A stretch of 25,598 nucleotides of DNA from M3007 sp964589365 (GTDB taxonomy: Bacteria; Bacteroidota; Bacteroidia; Chitinophagales; Saprospiraceae): positions 1 to 25,598 of the forward strand of contig CAZPTQ010000062.1 of assembly GCA_964589365.1 (NCBI GenBank), read 5' to 3'. Both the position numbers and the translations under genes were made by a program. Below the pieces are notes generated by a model. That model was given only the letters and a program-made list of their open reading frames with translations, did not search any database and had not been told where the DNA came from. This document shows positions 1 through 7,848 of the stretch, piece after piece; position 1 is the first letter of the stretch, and each line of letters opens with the position of its first letter.

Positions 1-70
1 ACGGATGAGACACGGATTTTCACGTATAATAGCATCAGACACTATCCGTGAAAATCCGTGTCTCATCCGT
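1..70. repeat. Perfect 24-bp inverted repeat with ATCCGTG words
   Basis: Bases 1-24 are the exact reverse complement of bases 47-70, with 22 bases between them. Within this loop ATAG (29-32) and CTAT (42-45) can extend the pairing. The right arm and the sequence just after it contain ATCCGTG three more times at 10-11 base intervals (near 52, 65 and 74), so the element is both palindromic and internally repetitive. The left edge is the window boundary, so the arm could be longer. No T-run follows. It lies downstream of dut on the minus strand, so it may act as a terminator or be a dispersed REP-like palindrome; the sequence alone cannot decide. Confidence 0.85.
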
Positions 71-142
71 GCCATCCGTGTTCCACCTCCCAAGTCAAAC
101 AAGGTCTAAAACACAAAAGTGCTTGATTCGCGTTTGCCGGGT

Positions 143-574
143 TTATGTTCCTGTGCTCCCGAAACCACCCGCTCCCCGTTCAGAATCAAGTAATTGTTCG
201 ACAAGCTGCCATTCCACACGCTCATGGCGGGCGACCACCATTTGAGCGATGCGCTCACCGGGTTCGATGGTTTGGGACTGATTAGAAAGGTTGACCACGA
301 TACATTTTATCTCCCCGCGATAATCGGAATCAATGGTGCCGGGAGAGTTGAGCAAAGTGAGACCGCGTTTGGCGGCAAGGCCACTACGGGGTCGGATTTG
401 GGCTTCGTAGCCGATTGGGAGTTCAATGTAAAGCCCAGTGGGTATGAGTGTTCGCTCCAGGGGTTCGATCGTAATGGACTCGGCAAGGCTGGCCCGAAGG
501 TCCATTCCAGCGCTGCCGATAGTTTCGTACTGGGGCAGCGAGTAGGGGGATTCGTTGATGATTTTAACAGTCAA
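143..574 (-). CDS. dut: Deoxyuridine 5'-triphosphate nucleotidohydrolase (dUTPase)
   Basis: Hydrolyses dUTP to dUMP and pyrophosphate, keeping uracil out of DNA and feeding dTMP synthesis; cytosolic homotrimer. From the TTG at 574 the product is 143 aa, the usual length. The trimeric dUTPase motifs are in order: AGMDLRA (about 22-28), RPRSGLA (61-67), the uracil-pocket hairpin GTIDSDYRGE (79-88), GERIAQMV (106-113) and the C-terminal glycine-rich RGAGGFGSTG (133-142). The frame stays open to an ATG at 685, which would add 37 aa (serine/threonine-rich, low complexity). I prefer the internal start because Bacteroidetes homologues begin at the equivalent of TVKIIN, and a TACTTTTG box on the minus strand (602-595) falls inside the longer version. 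The function is certain; the start is less so. Confidence 0.93.
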   Translation of the reverse strand: MTVKIINESPYSLPQYETIGSAGMDLRASLAESITIEPLERTLIPTGLYIELPIGYEAQIRPRSGLAAKRGLTLLNSPGTIDSDYRGEIKCIVVNLSNQSQTIEPGERIAQMVVARHERVEWQLVEQLLDSERGAGGFGSTGT

Positions 575-594
575 GATGTGTGCGTTTTGTGGCG

Positions 595-602
595 CAAAAG
601 TA
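595..602 (-). promoter_or_regulatory. Bacteroidetes -7 box (TACTTTTG) of dut
   Basis: The minus strand reads TACTTTTG, an exact match to the Bacteroidetes TAnnTTTG -7 element. Transcription would begin near 590, about 16 bases before the TTG at 574. I see no clear TTG -33 element at the expected distance upstream. The same TACTTTTG octamer occurs before tsaD and before the gene at 7849. Confidence 0.5.
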
Positions 603-766
603 GCAGAACGTGTGGAATGCGTATTTCCTAAAAGAGAAAGTGTACTTGTAAAAGAAGAATCCGTCGCCTCATGTCCATTTGACAATTATTGCATGCTATT
701 CTCCATTCCCTGCGTACTTTTCGGCCACAAATTTTTTCTCTATTTATCCAAAGTCAGGTCTGTTGC

Positions 767-3700
767 ATGAAAACACTATTTACCATTCCACTTACCGTTT
801 TTTCTTTCTTTTTTGCTTTCGCCCAAGTCCCTGTGAACGATGATTGTTCTGGCCTAATTGACCTCGGGGAGGTGCCGTATTGCTCACAAGCTGCTCAATT
901 CACAAACCTGAACGCCACACCGAGCATTATTGACGTTCCAATGAACAATGTCCCAGCTTGTTGGGGCAATCCCGGTGAACGCGATGTATGGTTTCAATTT
1001 AGCCTACCTGCCAATGGCAGCATCACTGATGTCAGCATTGATTTGTGGGGCAACATAGCGGGCAATGGCACTTTGAAAATGCCGCAACTCGCTGTATACC
1101 GCGGCGATTGTGAATTTGGCGGCTTGGCCGAATTGGCCTGCATCAGTTCGCCGAACAACGTGAACGAGCTCCATCTCGATATTTTCGGCCTCACACCAGG
1201 GGTGCCTTACTTCCTGAGGATCAATGATCATTCTCAAACCGCAACCCCAAATTCGGGCACATTCAAACTTTGTGTTGGGCCATACGTGCCAGACATCAAC
1301 ATGGGCACGGCTCCGGGTACGTCCAGTTGCAGCGGAACGCTCTGGGATTCGGGTGGCCCTGATGGGGATTATTTAAGTAGTGAAGATGAAACTTTTGTGA
1401 TTTGCCCCTCAGAGTTTCACCAGTGTATTAAAATCACATTTGTTGACTATGCAACCGAAACAGATTATGATGATATCCGAGTTTACGAAAGCGACGGAAT
1501 TGGAGGAAATCTGCTAGCTACCGTCCAAGGCAATGGAACAAATTTGACACTACAAACTGCTTCTGATTGTGTCACGATAAGATTCGAATCCGATTTAAGT
1601 GTTGAATATGAAGGCTTCCAAATGAATTGGCAGTGCTCATCAGAAGTCTGTGACGCACCCCCCCCAACACTACCGACCAATGCTACCTGCGACCAAGCAC
1701 TGAATATCAACGGTTGCGACAACGCCCCTCAAGTCATACCGCTTTCTCCTGGCCAAGGGGACCCAAATTTTATCCAAGACGGGGTGAACCAAGGTTGTTT
1801 TTCCTTTCCAAGCGACGAGTTCAATTTTTCATTCTTTTATTTTCAAGCAGCAGCAGATGGCAAATTTGGCTTTGCCGTTGAATCCGCCAACCCGAACGAG
1901 GCCACCGATATTGATTTCAATGTGTGGGGGCCCATCAACAGTGTTGCAGACATCTGCAATTTTGTGAGCAACAACCAACCTGTTCGGTCTTCTTGGGATG
2001 AGGGCGCTGACCTGACGGGTTTGGCAGATGTGCACCCATTGGCCGGGACTCCCGTCAACGACAATTTCGATTGTGGCAGCCCTAATACACCAGGTACCGA
2101 TCCGCCGTTTGGATTCGCCGACGATTTTGTGCGCCGAATAGATGTTCAGATTGGCCAAATCTATGTCATTATGCTCGACGATTTTGATGGCAACATAGAA
2201 GAAGACGGGATTTCCATAGACTTTTCTGGCACTTCAGAAGGGGTTTTGGGACTCCCCAGTCCGCCCATCATCGTAAGCAATGATACTTTTTCTTGCAACG
2301 GTTCTCCCGTTCAGTTACAGGTTACAGGCGGGGTATCCTTTGCTTGGTCTCCATCTTCAGGACTTTCTTGTAATGATTGCCCAAATCCATTTGCCAGCCC
2401 TACGCAAACTACCAGCTACCAGGTTAACGTGGTAGGCGTTTGCCAATCCCTGAAAGATACCGTTACTGTTTCAGTAGGCCCAACGCTCCATGTGCAAAGC
2501 GACACGGCTATTTGCAACGGCGAAAGCGTACTATTGGGACATACCATCCCTCAGCCAGGCGCTACCTACACCTGGACCCCAAACGATGGTTCGCTTGACG
2601 CCCCAAGTTCTCCTAACCCGACCGCTACTCCAGTTCAAACCACCGTTTATACCCTGACATCCACATTCGGCCCTTGTATTTCTACCCGTGTGGTGACCGT
2701 GGCTGTCGTGAATCTCGATTTGCATCTGAGCATACAGGACACTTCGCTTTGTCGAGGTCAATCGGTAGAAATAACTGCTACGGTAAATCCTCCCGGCACA
2801 CAATTAAACTGGTCGCCACTCACCCAGTTACAAGTGCAGCCAGGAGGACTGAGTGTTATTGCCACGCCCACAGCAGGAATTGTGTACAATGTGACTGCTT
2901 CGGTGCCGGGCTGCATGCGCAAGGAGACCGTGAGCATTCAGGTGGATAGTTTGCCCGCGAATTTGTCTATTTTTCCTTCTGATACGTCGGTGTGCAGTGG
3001 AACCCAAGTATTGTTCGTTTCGCCTACTTATTCGGGCGCTTTGTTCCCTGATTTGCAGTTTATGTGGCAAACCACCACTGGACAAACATTCCCCGACAGT
3101 CAGTATTTCTTTTTGGCAAATCCTTCTGAAACAACCATTTATCAAAGAATTACGACCAAAGGTGCTTGTATAGACACGGCTTCGGCTACGATCAACATCA
3201 TCCCGGTGCCAACGCTGACGATTACACCTGCCAATCCACAACTTTGTCTGGGGGAAAGCACCCCACTGGTAGTTGGCAATGCGGCAGGCCTTACCAGCCC
3301 GCAATGGTCTCCTCCAATTGGCCTGAGTTGTATTGTTTGCACCAACCCCACTGCTGCGCCTTCCTCGACCACAACCTATCAATTTACTGCAGTTGTTGCA
3401 AATGGTTGTACCACAACGGTTTCGGTAATAGTAGAGGTGAATCAACAACCCATGTACGAATTTCCCAACGATACGCTTTGTACCGGCGAAAGCATTCTGC
3501 TCAACCTGATTGCAGACTCAACAGTGGCTTATTCATGGACTTCGAATCCTCCAGGCTTCGTGTCCTCGGAAGCCCAACCGACTGATATTCCTGCACAAAC
3601 CACCACCTATTTTGTAAGCATGGAAAACGGTTGCACGGTACAAAAGCAGTTCACTATTCAAGTGATTCCGGCGGGCAGTTTGATGCTGAGTGATAGTGCC

Positions 3701-4894
3701 ACGGTGTGTGCGGGCGTTTCAGCTCAACTAACAGCTTCAGGCAATTATCCAGGCACATACGTTTGGAGCAATGGTATTACCGGACAAGTCAATCCTGTTG
3801 TACCAACGCAGTCTACTACTTATACGGTTACATACAGCTATCCGCTTCCAAACGTCCAATGCCAAATTATTGATTCCGTAACCGTTGGTGTACAAGGCGA
3901 AGTGGCAGAAGTTCAGTTTCCCGCTGACACCTTGCTTTGCCCTGGCGACAGTTTGTTGCTCAATGCTGTATCTACACCTGGCGCAACCTATACATGGACT
4001 TCCAACCCACCAATATTTACATCGAATGACCCCACACCTCCGGTTTTTTATCCGGAGGAATCGGCTTCATATTCTGTTACAACGTTGTTGGGCAATTGTT
4101 CTGTCACCTACGAAGTAGACATAACCGTTTTCAACCCCCAAATGATGGTGAGTGAAGACACTACCGTCTGCTCAGGCGAAGCAGTCACGCTAGCTGCTGA
4201 GGCATTGTTGACAGGGGATTACTTTTGGACTCCGGGAGGCGCAGTGCCAACTTTTGTGGATACTGTTGCGGTCAATAGCCAATATACGCTGCGATTCGTT
4301 TATGGAGAATCTTGTGTTTACGAAGACACGGTAAATGTGACTGTTATTCCCAATTTCACACTCAAACTTGTAAGCGATCCTGACACCAATCGCATCAACG
4401 CAGGTGACCCTATCATGCTGGATGCCTTCGTGCCTGGCACCAATGTGAGCAATTTCATTTTCGAGTGGTTGGAAAACAATGTCAACCCAGTCGGCAACAC
4501 CCAACAAATAACAGTAACGCCTGAAACCACTGATAGCACCGTGACTTATTTTGTAACCGTGGTATCACCAACAGGGTGTATTCAGGCCGAATCTATCACA
4601 TTCACTATTATTCAGCCCAATATCAAAATACCCAATGCATTCACGCCCAATGGTGATGATGCGAATGATTCCTTTGGCTTGGCCATTGTAGAAGGTGTGG
4701 CGACCGTTGAAAAAATGGAGATTTACAGTCGTTGGGGTCAAAAGATATTTGCCAGCACCGAGCCAAATGCCCGCTGGGACGGCTCCATAGGAGATAAAGA
4801 GGCTCCTTCGGATGTATATGTGTATATCATCTTTTGGCGCGGAGGGGATGGTGCTTTGTCAGTTGCGAAGGGCGAAGTGACCTTGTTACGGTGA
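767..4894 (+). CDS. T9SS type-B sorted giant surface protein with CUB and Ig/PKD-like repeats
   Basis: A secreted, probably cell-surface protein of 1375 aa from the ATG at 767, chosen because it opens a clean signal peptide (MKTLFTIPLTVF...AFAQ); an in-frame ATG at 689 would put 26 unrelated residues in front. After the signal come a beta-sandwich domain starting NDDC (about 21-175), a CUB-like domain (about 188-300, CSGTLWDSGG to the paired cysteines), another large beta domain (300-500), and about ten Ig/PKD-like modules of 75-90 aa (503-1280), each opening with a D-x-x-x-C-x-G-x-x-V/L signature. Residues about 1286-1375 (IPNAFTPNGDDANDSF ... IYSRWGQKIF ... WDG) form the gliding-motility-associated C-terminal domain, the type-B T9SS signal. 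It therefore needs the T9SS translocon and attachment machinery. Probable role is adhesion or matrix binding; the ligand is unknown. A near-consensus TACTTTTC box lies at 715-722. Confidence 0.9.
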   Translation: MKTLFTIPLTVFSFFFAFAQVPVNDDCSGLIDLGEVPYCSQAAQFTNLNATPSIIDVPMNNVPACWGNPGERDVWFQFSLPANGSITDVSIDLWGNIAGNGTLKMPQLAVYRGDCEFGGLAELACISSPNNVNELHLDIFGLTPGVPYFLRINDHSQTATPNSGTFKLCVGPYVPDINMGTAPGTSSCSGTLWDSGGPDGDYLSSEDETFVICPSEFHQCIKITFVDYATETDYDDIRVYESDGIGGNLLATVQGNGTNLTLQTASDCVTIRFESDLSVEYEGFQMNWQCSSEVCDAPPPTLPTNATCDQALNINGCDNAPQVIPLSPGQGDPNFIQDGVNQGCFSFPSDEFNFSFFYFQAAADGKFGFAVESANPNEATDIDFNVWGPINSVADICNFVSNNQPVRSSWDEGADLTGLADVHPLAGTPVNDNFDCGSPNTPGTDPPFGFADDFVRRIDVQIGQIYVIMLDDFDGNIEEDGISIDFSGTSEGVLGLPSPPIIVSNDTFSCNGSPVQLQVTGGVSFAWSPSSGLSCNDCPNPFASPTQTTSYQVNVVGVCQSLKDTVTVSVGPTLHVQSDTAICNGESVLLGHTIPQPGATYTWTPNDGSLDAPSSPNPTATPVQTTVYTLTSTFGPCISTRVVTVAVVNLDLHLSIQDTSLCRGQSVEITATVNPPGTQLNWSPLTQLQVQPGGLSVIATPTAGIVYNVTASVPGCMRKETVSIQVDSLPANLSIFPSDTSVCSGTQVLFVSPTYSGALFPDLQFMWQTTTGQTFPDSQYFFLANPSETTIYQRITTKGACIDTASATINIIPVPTLTITPANPQLCLGESTPLVVGNAAGLTSPQWSPPIGLSCIVCTNPTAAPSSTTTYQFTAVVANGCTTTVSVIVEVNQQPMYEFPNDTLCTGESILLNLIADSTVAYSWTSNPPGFVSSEAQPTDIPAQTTTYFVSMENGCTVQKQFTIQVIPAGSLMLSDSATVCAGVSAQLTASGNYPGTYVWSNGITGQVNPVVPTQSTTYTVTYSYPLPNVQCQIIDSVTVGVQGEVAEVQFPADTLLCPGDSLLLNAVSTPGATYTWTSNPPIFTSNDPTPPVFYPEESASYSVTTLLGNCSVTYEVDITVFNPQMMVSEDTTVCSGEAVTLAAEALLTGDYFWTPGGAVPTFVDTVAVNSQYTLRFVYGESCVYEDTVNVTVIPNFTLKLVSDPDTNRINAGDPIMLDAFVPGTNVSNFIFEWLENNVNPVGNTQQITVTPETTDSTVTYFVTVVSPTGCIQAESITFTIIQPNIKIPNAFTPNGDDANDSFGLAIVEGVATVEKMEIYSRWGQKIFASTEPNARWDGSIGDKEAPSDVYVYIIFWRGGDGALSVAKGEVTLLR
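1658..1665 (+). repeat. C8 homopolymer inside the surface-protein gene
   Basis: Eight consecutive C bases lie within the linker between the CUB-like domain and the next domain, encoding Ala-Pro-Pro-Pro. A one-base slip would truncate the 1375-aa protein after roughly 300 residues, before the T9SS sorting domain. The tract is short for a contingency locus, so phase variation is only a possibility. Confidence 0.8.
2275..4611 (+). repeat. Ig/PKD-like module array (about ten degenerate copies)
   Basis: Protein-level repeats begin at each of these signatures: SNDTFSCNG, SDTAICNGE, QDTSLCRGQ, SDTSVCSGT, NPQLCLGE, PNDTLCTGE, SDSATVCAG, ADTLLCPGD, SEDTTVCSGE, and a last copy without cysteine, DPDTNRINAGD. 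Each has a central YxW or FxW strand (for example TYTWTP) and a TTxYxV strand about 40 residues later. The copies have diverged in DNA, so this is old domain duplication, not a recent tandem repeat. Confidence 0.85.
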
Positions 4895-4906
4895 GTATCC
4901 ATGTTT

Positions 4907-4970
4907 CATCAAGTTGGGTGCAACGAAACATCTGGCATGCCTCAGACGTTTCGCTGTGCTCAACTTGATG
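4907..4970. terminator. Long imperfect stem-loop after the surface-protein gene
   Basis: Bases 4907-4929 pair with 4948-4970 (23 bp; 19 Watson-Crick pairs, three G-U pairs and one A-C mismatch when read on the plus strand). After an A-C mismatch the stem continues with TCTG (4931-4934) against CAGA (4943-4946), leaving an 8-base loop. It sits 12 bases after the stop codon at 4894 and ends 20 bases before the next ATG. There is no T-run after it, so it is either a non-canonical terminator, an mRNA 3'-end stabiliser, or a REP-like palindrome. Confidence 0.65.
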
Positions 4971-4978
4971 CGGCATTA

Positions 4979-4986
4979 TACCTTTG
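4979..4986 (+). promoter_or_regulatory. -7 box (TACCTTTG) placed for near-leaderless transcription
   Basis: TACCTTTG matches TAnnTTTG exactly and ends only four bases before the ATG at 4991. With the normal spacing of this box, transcription would start at or next to the A of the start codon. No convincing TTG -33 element is present; that position falls in the right arm of the preceding hairpin. Confidence 0.45.
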
Positions 4987-4990
4987 CAAC

Positions 4991-6541
4991 ATGAAAAAAC
5001 TACTGCACCCCATTTCACACGCCATTGCCCTATTACGTGTCTCAATTTTCACGGCTGGGTTAACGATGCTGGGCCTTTCTTCCATCACGCTCTTTGCTCA
5101 AAACACCATTGGTGGAGTAAAAACCACCATTCCAGAGGAAGAAGTGAAACGCCAAAGCCAGTTCTTAATGGCTGAACGGGAACGTCTTTTGAACCACAAC
5201 GACAAGGCGCTCGAACGCTACAAAAAATTCACCTACGACAACCCCAACAACGACGCAGGCTGGTATGGCCTTGCGCGCACCTATATTTCACTCAAAGACT
5301 TCCCCAATGCGTTGGAGGCAATAGAGAAATCAGTGATATTGGCACCTGAAAACCAATGGTATAGCATCTACCAAGCCGATGTTTTTGAAAAAGTGGGTAG
5401 AATGCCCGATGCCATTACGGTCTATGAAAACCTACTTAAGCGATTCCCCCAAACGCCGGAATTCTACGAAAAACTTGCCTACCTCAGTCTTCAAAATGAA
5501 GACCCTAAACGCGCCCTCAAAGCATTGGACAAATGGGAAGATCTAGTAGGGGTGAACGAAGAGATCGTATTTAAAAAACACATAGTGTACACCGGACTTG
5601 GAGACTTCAAAAAAGCGGCATCTGAGTTGAAGAAACTCTCCGATTACTACCCGAATGAGTTGAAATACCGCCAAGACCTCGCCGAGTATTACGATAAGAT
5701 AGGAGATAAGGCCAATGCCCGCGCAGTTTACGAAGATATCTTGCGGCGTGTTCCAGACAATTCGTCGGCCCGCTTGGCTTTGGCTGGTAGGCAGGAAGGG
5801 TCAGATGCGGCCAAACTTGCAGCAATGCGCCCGCATTTTGATGACCCAAATGTGCCGATTGATGAAAAAGTGAAGGCTATTATGCCTTATATCCAAAAAA
5901 TAAGCGCTGGTGAAGATGCCGCTCTTCTGCAAAGCCTGTTTGATCTTGCCGCTTTGCTCGAAAAGAACCACCCAGATGAGGCCAAGACATGGAGTCTATC
6001 TGGCGATTTGTTTTATCAGGTAAATCGCTTTGACGAAGCACTTGAGCGCTATCGCTTTTGCCTGAAGTTAAACCCCACCGTTTTTGCAGTTTGGGACAAT
6101 ACGCTTACACTCCTCGCCGTCCAAAAAAAATACGACGAAATGCTTAGCACTGCCGAGCGTGCTATGGATGCCTTCCCCAACCAGCCTAAGGCATATTATT
6201 ATTACGGCGTAGCTGCGAATATCAAGGGTCGTCCGGACGATGCGATTGCGCAGCTTGAGCAAGGCTTGTTGATGACTGCCAACAACACACGGCTGCGTCT
6301 CGACATGATTGACCAGATTGGTCTCGCACTTATGGGGAAAAAAGATTTTGTTGCAGCGGTAGCGCGTTATGAACAAAGTCTCGCCAGAGGTGGCGACCAA
6401 CATCCGGGAATCTTAGAGCATCTTGGAGATGCGCTCTCGCTCCAAGGGCTTGCCTCACAAGCAGTAGAATATTGGAAAAAAGCCAGTTTAATTCGGCGTT
6501 CTCCTGAGTTGGAACAGAAAATCAGTTCGGGGAAACTATAA
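4991..6541 (+). CDS. Exported tetratricopeptide-repeat protein
   Basis: A 516-aa protein with an N-terminal export signal (MKKLLHPISH ... LTMLGLSSITLFAQ) and then a continuous helical TPR solenoid from about residue 45 to 510. Recognisable units include NDAGWYGLARTYISLKDFPN, RMPDAITVYENLLKRFPQTP, DKANARAVYEDILRRVPDNS and RFDEALERYRFCLKLNPTVF. It ends KKASLIRRSPELEQKIS, typical of Bacteroidetes periplasmic TPR proteins. I prefer the ATG at 4991 to an upstream in-frame ATG at 4901 because the signal peptide starts here and the upstream stretch is the hairpin. No enzymatic domain is seen; a scaffold role in the periplasm or at the outer membrane, perhaps for envelope assembly, is inferred. It is co-directional with the T9SS gene before it but separated by a hairpin and its own promoter-like box. 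Confidence 0.85.
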   Translation: MKKLLHPISHAIALLRVSIFTAGLTMLGLSSITLFAQNTIGGVKTTIPEEEVKRQSQFLMAERERLLNHNDKALERYKKFTYDNPNNDAGWYGLARTYISLKDFPNALEAIEKSVILAPENQWYSIYQADVFEKVGRMPDAITVYENLLKRFPQTPEFYEKLAYLSLQNEDPKRALKALDKWEDLVGVNEEIVFKKHIVYTGLGDFKKAASELKKLSDYYPNELKYRQDLAEYYDKIGDKANARAVYEDILRRVPDNSSARLALAGRQEGSDAAKLAAMRPHFDDPNVPIDEKVKAIMPYIQKISAGEDAALLQSLFDLAALLEKNHPDEAKTWSLSGDLFYQVNRFDEALERYRFCLKLNPTVFAVWDNTLTLLAVQKKYDEMLSTAERAMDAFPNQPKAYYYYGVAANIKGRPDDAIAQLEQGLLMTANNTRLRLDMIDQIGLALMGKKDFVAAVARYEQSLARGGDQHPGILEHLGDALSLQGLASQAVEYWKKASLIRRSPELEQKISSGKL

Positions 6542-6548
6542 ACGAGGA

Positions 6549-6592
6549 ACGATGAACACCGAGCGCGACAATCATCGTTCAACGTTCATCGT
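6549..6592. terminator. Inverted repeat between convergent genes
   Basis: ACGATGAAC at 6549-6557 is the reverse complement of GTTCATCGT at 6584-6592, with 26 bases between. The right arm covers the TGA stop codon (6586-6588, minus strand) of the convergent gene. The inner sequence again contains a CATCGTTC word, so more than one pairing is possible. The position suits a bidirectional terminator, although no T-run is present. Confidence 0.45.
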
Positions 6593-7551
6593 GGTTTCTT
6601 CAGCATTTTTTTCCATGCTGCCTCTCGGGAATTTGGCGTCTTAATCTTGTTGATCCATTTTTCTGCAAGGTCCATTCGGTCTTCGTACAAAGCCAAGGCA
6701 GTACAAAGGCGAAAAACCGCTTCGTCCAGGTCCTTGATTTTCATTCGGTCTGCTTTTATCTCACTTATATTTTTGAAGGTTTGACTGGCGGTGCCCGATG
6801 GCCAATCTGAGTTGGTAAAAGCATACCGGATATCTACTTCAATGGAATCTTTGGCTTTCTCGTAATCTCCCCATATCACCATGTCAGCCATACATTGATT
6901 GCCTAAGCCCTTTGCTTCTTGTACATCAGGAGTGTTGCCCGCGAACGCTTCTTCAGAAAGAACCTTCACGTCAACATTTATATTATTCCGTTCTGTAAGG
7001 TCCCGAATGCGGGTTTGAATCCCCAATTCTGGTTTTGAGTCTTCTCCGCTGAGTTTTTGAAATTCGAGCACCATTACTTTGAAGCCTTCAGGCCTGAATT
7101 TTGGGCATTGCAGGGACTCCGTATTAGTAGCAGGCTTTTGATCCTCTTGTGGTTTTGATGGTCTAGAAAACCATATACCTGCCAATATCCCCAAGACTAG
7201 CAAAATGCCTCCTCCGATTAGCCAAGGCAAAAGCGCATTGCGACGCCCGCCATTGCCAGTGCCGGAAAAACCGGGTGGTGGTTTTCGTCCGGCGATCAAA
7301 TCGTCCACAACCGAAACAAGGAAGTCGTTTGTCTTTGCATATTCGCGCTGGGCATCCGAAAAATTTAAAATGCCTTTGGCTTCTTGTTTCCGCGCCGCCC
7401 TATAATTGGCCTCGACCACACGGAGTGTGCGCAGTATTTCTGGTTGCGAGCCATCTTTTTCTAAAAAACCAATCAGCACTTGAAGTGCTTGGTCAGCGTC
7501 TCCTTGACTGATCAGTTCGCGTATGGAATCAAAAATAGGATTGCTGTTCAT
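6586..7551 (-). CDS. Membrane protein: effector-associated-like domain, TM helix, CsgG/TolB-N-like domain
   Basis: A 321-aa single-pass protein. Residues 1-86 form a small helical domain (IRELISQGDADQALQVLIGF ... LRVVEANYRAARKQEAKGIL ... FLVSVVDDLI) with the layout of the effector-associated domains (EAD11-like) known from bacterial conflict and signalling proteins. Then a glycine/proline linker, Arg-Arg and a TM helix (about 106-128), which puts the N-terminus inside. Residues 150-275 (FKVMVLEFQKLSGED ... VLSEEAF ... GLGNQCMADMVIWGDYEK) resemble the alpha/beta CsgG/FlgO/TolB-N type fold found in envelope and sensor proteins; the last 45 residues are helical. The likely role is to link an extracytoplasmic domain to a cytosolic EAD partner. 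No second EAD protein lies in this window. The domain calls are by pattern only; the topology is the firmer part. Confidence 0.7.
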   Translation of the reverse strand: MNSNPIFDSIRELISQGDADQALQVLIGFLEKDGSQPEILRTLRVVEANYRAARKQEAKGILNFSDAQREYAKTNDFLVSVVDDLIAGRKPPPGFSGTGNGGRRNALLPWLIGGGILLVLGILAGIWFSRPSKPQEDQKPATNTESLQCPKFRPEGFKVMVLEFQKLSGEDSKPELGIQTRIRDLTERNNINVDVKVLSEEAFAGNTPDVQEAKGLGNQCMADMVIWGDYEKAKDSIEVDIRYAFTNSDWPSGTASQTFKNISEIKADRMKIKDLDEAVFRLCTALALYEDRMDLAEKWINKIKTPNSREAAWKKMLKKPR

Positions 7552-7848
7552 ATCGGTCTGTGTTGATTTTCACGCACAAATGAAGCAAATATTGAATCAA
7601 CAAGATTGACTTTTAGATTTTTTCTGCTAAAACGCCGCGTATCTTGGGATGCGAAAAAAGTTGATTTTTCTTTTTGTCTGCCCAAAACACTTTCTTTGTC
7701 CGAAATTCTGGGACTGTCGCCGACGAATTCAAATAGCCGTACTTTTGCCCACCCACCTTTGGGGTTCGTGACTGGTGATTAGTGATTGGTTCAACAGTCC
7801 GCCCTTTCACTAAGATACCTTTCACCATTTCACCATTCACCAACCACC
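7552..7848. other. Divergent intergenic region with short direct repeats
   Basis: These 297 bases separate the EAD-like membrane gene (minus) from the coiled-coil gene (plus). They hold a TACTTTTG promoter box at 7740-7747 and two simple repeats: GTGATTAGTGATTGGT near 7775-7790 and a TTTCACC/ATTTCACC/ATTCACC series at about 7820-7840, directly before the ATG at 7849. A minus-strand frame through this repeat has no recognisable product and I treat it as noncoding. Confidence 0.6.
7740..7747 (+). promoter_or_regulatory. -7 box (TACTTTTG) for the 7849 operon
   Basis: Exact match to TAnnTTTG followed by GCCC, as upstream of tsaD and dut. It predicts a transcript start near 7752 and a leader of about 97 bases containing the repeated TTTCACC words. 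No clear -33 TTG is seen. Confidence 0.5.

Noticed and set aside
48..245. 65-aa plus-strand frame across the left palindrome and the end of dut
   Set aside because: It runs through the inverted repeat and the 3' end of dut, has no recognisable domain, and is antisense to a certain gene.
689..766. Upstream ATG at 689 for the surface protein
   Set aside because: The 26 extra residues precede a complete signal peptide and would block export; a promoter-like box (715) also lies in this stretch.
2828..3448. 206-aa minus-strand frame inside the T9SS type-B gene
   Set aside because: Antisense to a coding region with clear Ig-like repeats; the composition is Arg/Cys-rich in a way expected from the reverse of Thr/Pro-rich codons.
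2275..4611. Possible CRISPR-like or tandem DNA repeats in the surface-protein gene
   Set aside because: The repetition is at protein level with diverged DNA and module lengths of about 75-90 aa; there are no spacers.
7613..7843. 76-aa minus-strand frame upstream of the coiled-coil gene
   Set aside because: It consists of the reversed TTTCACC and GTGATT repeat words and has no family resemblance; it overlaps the promoter region.
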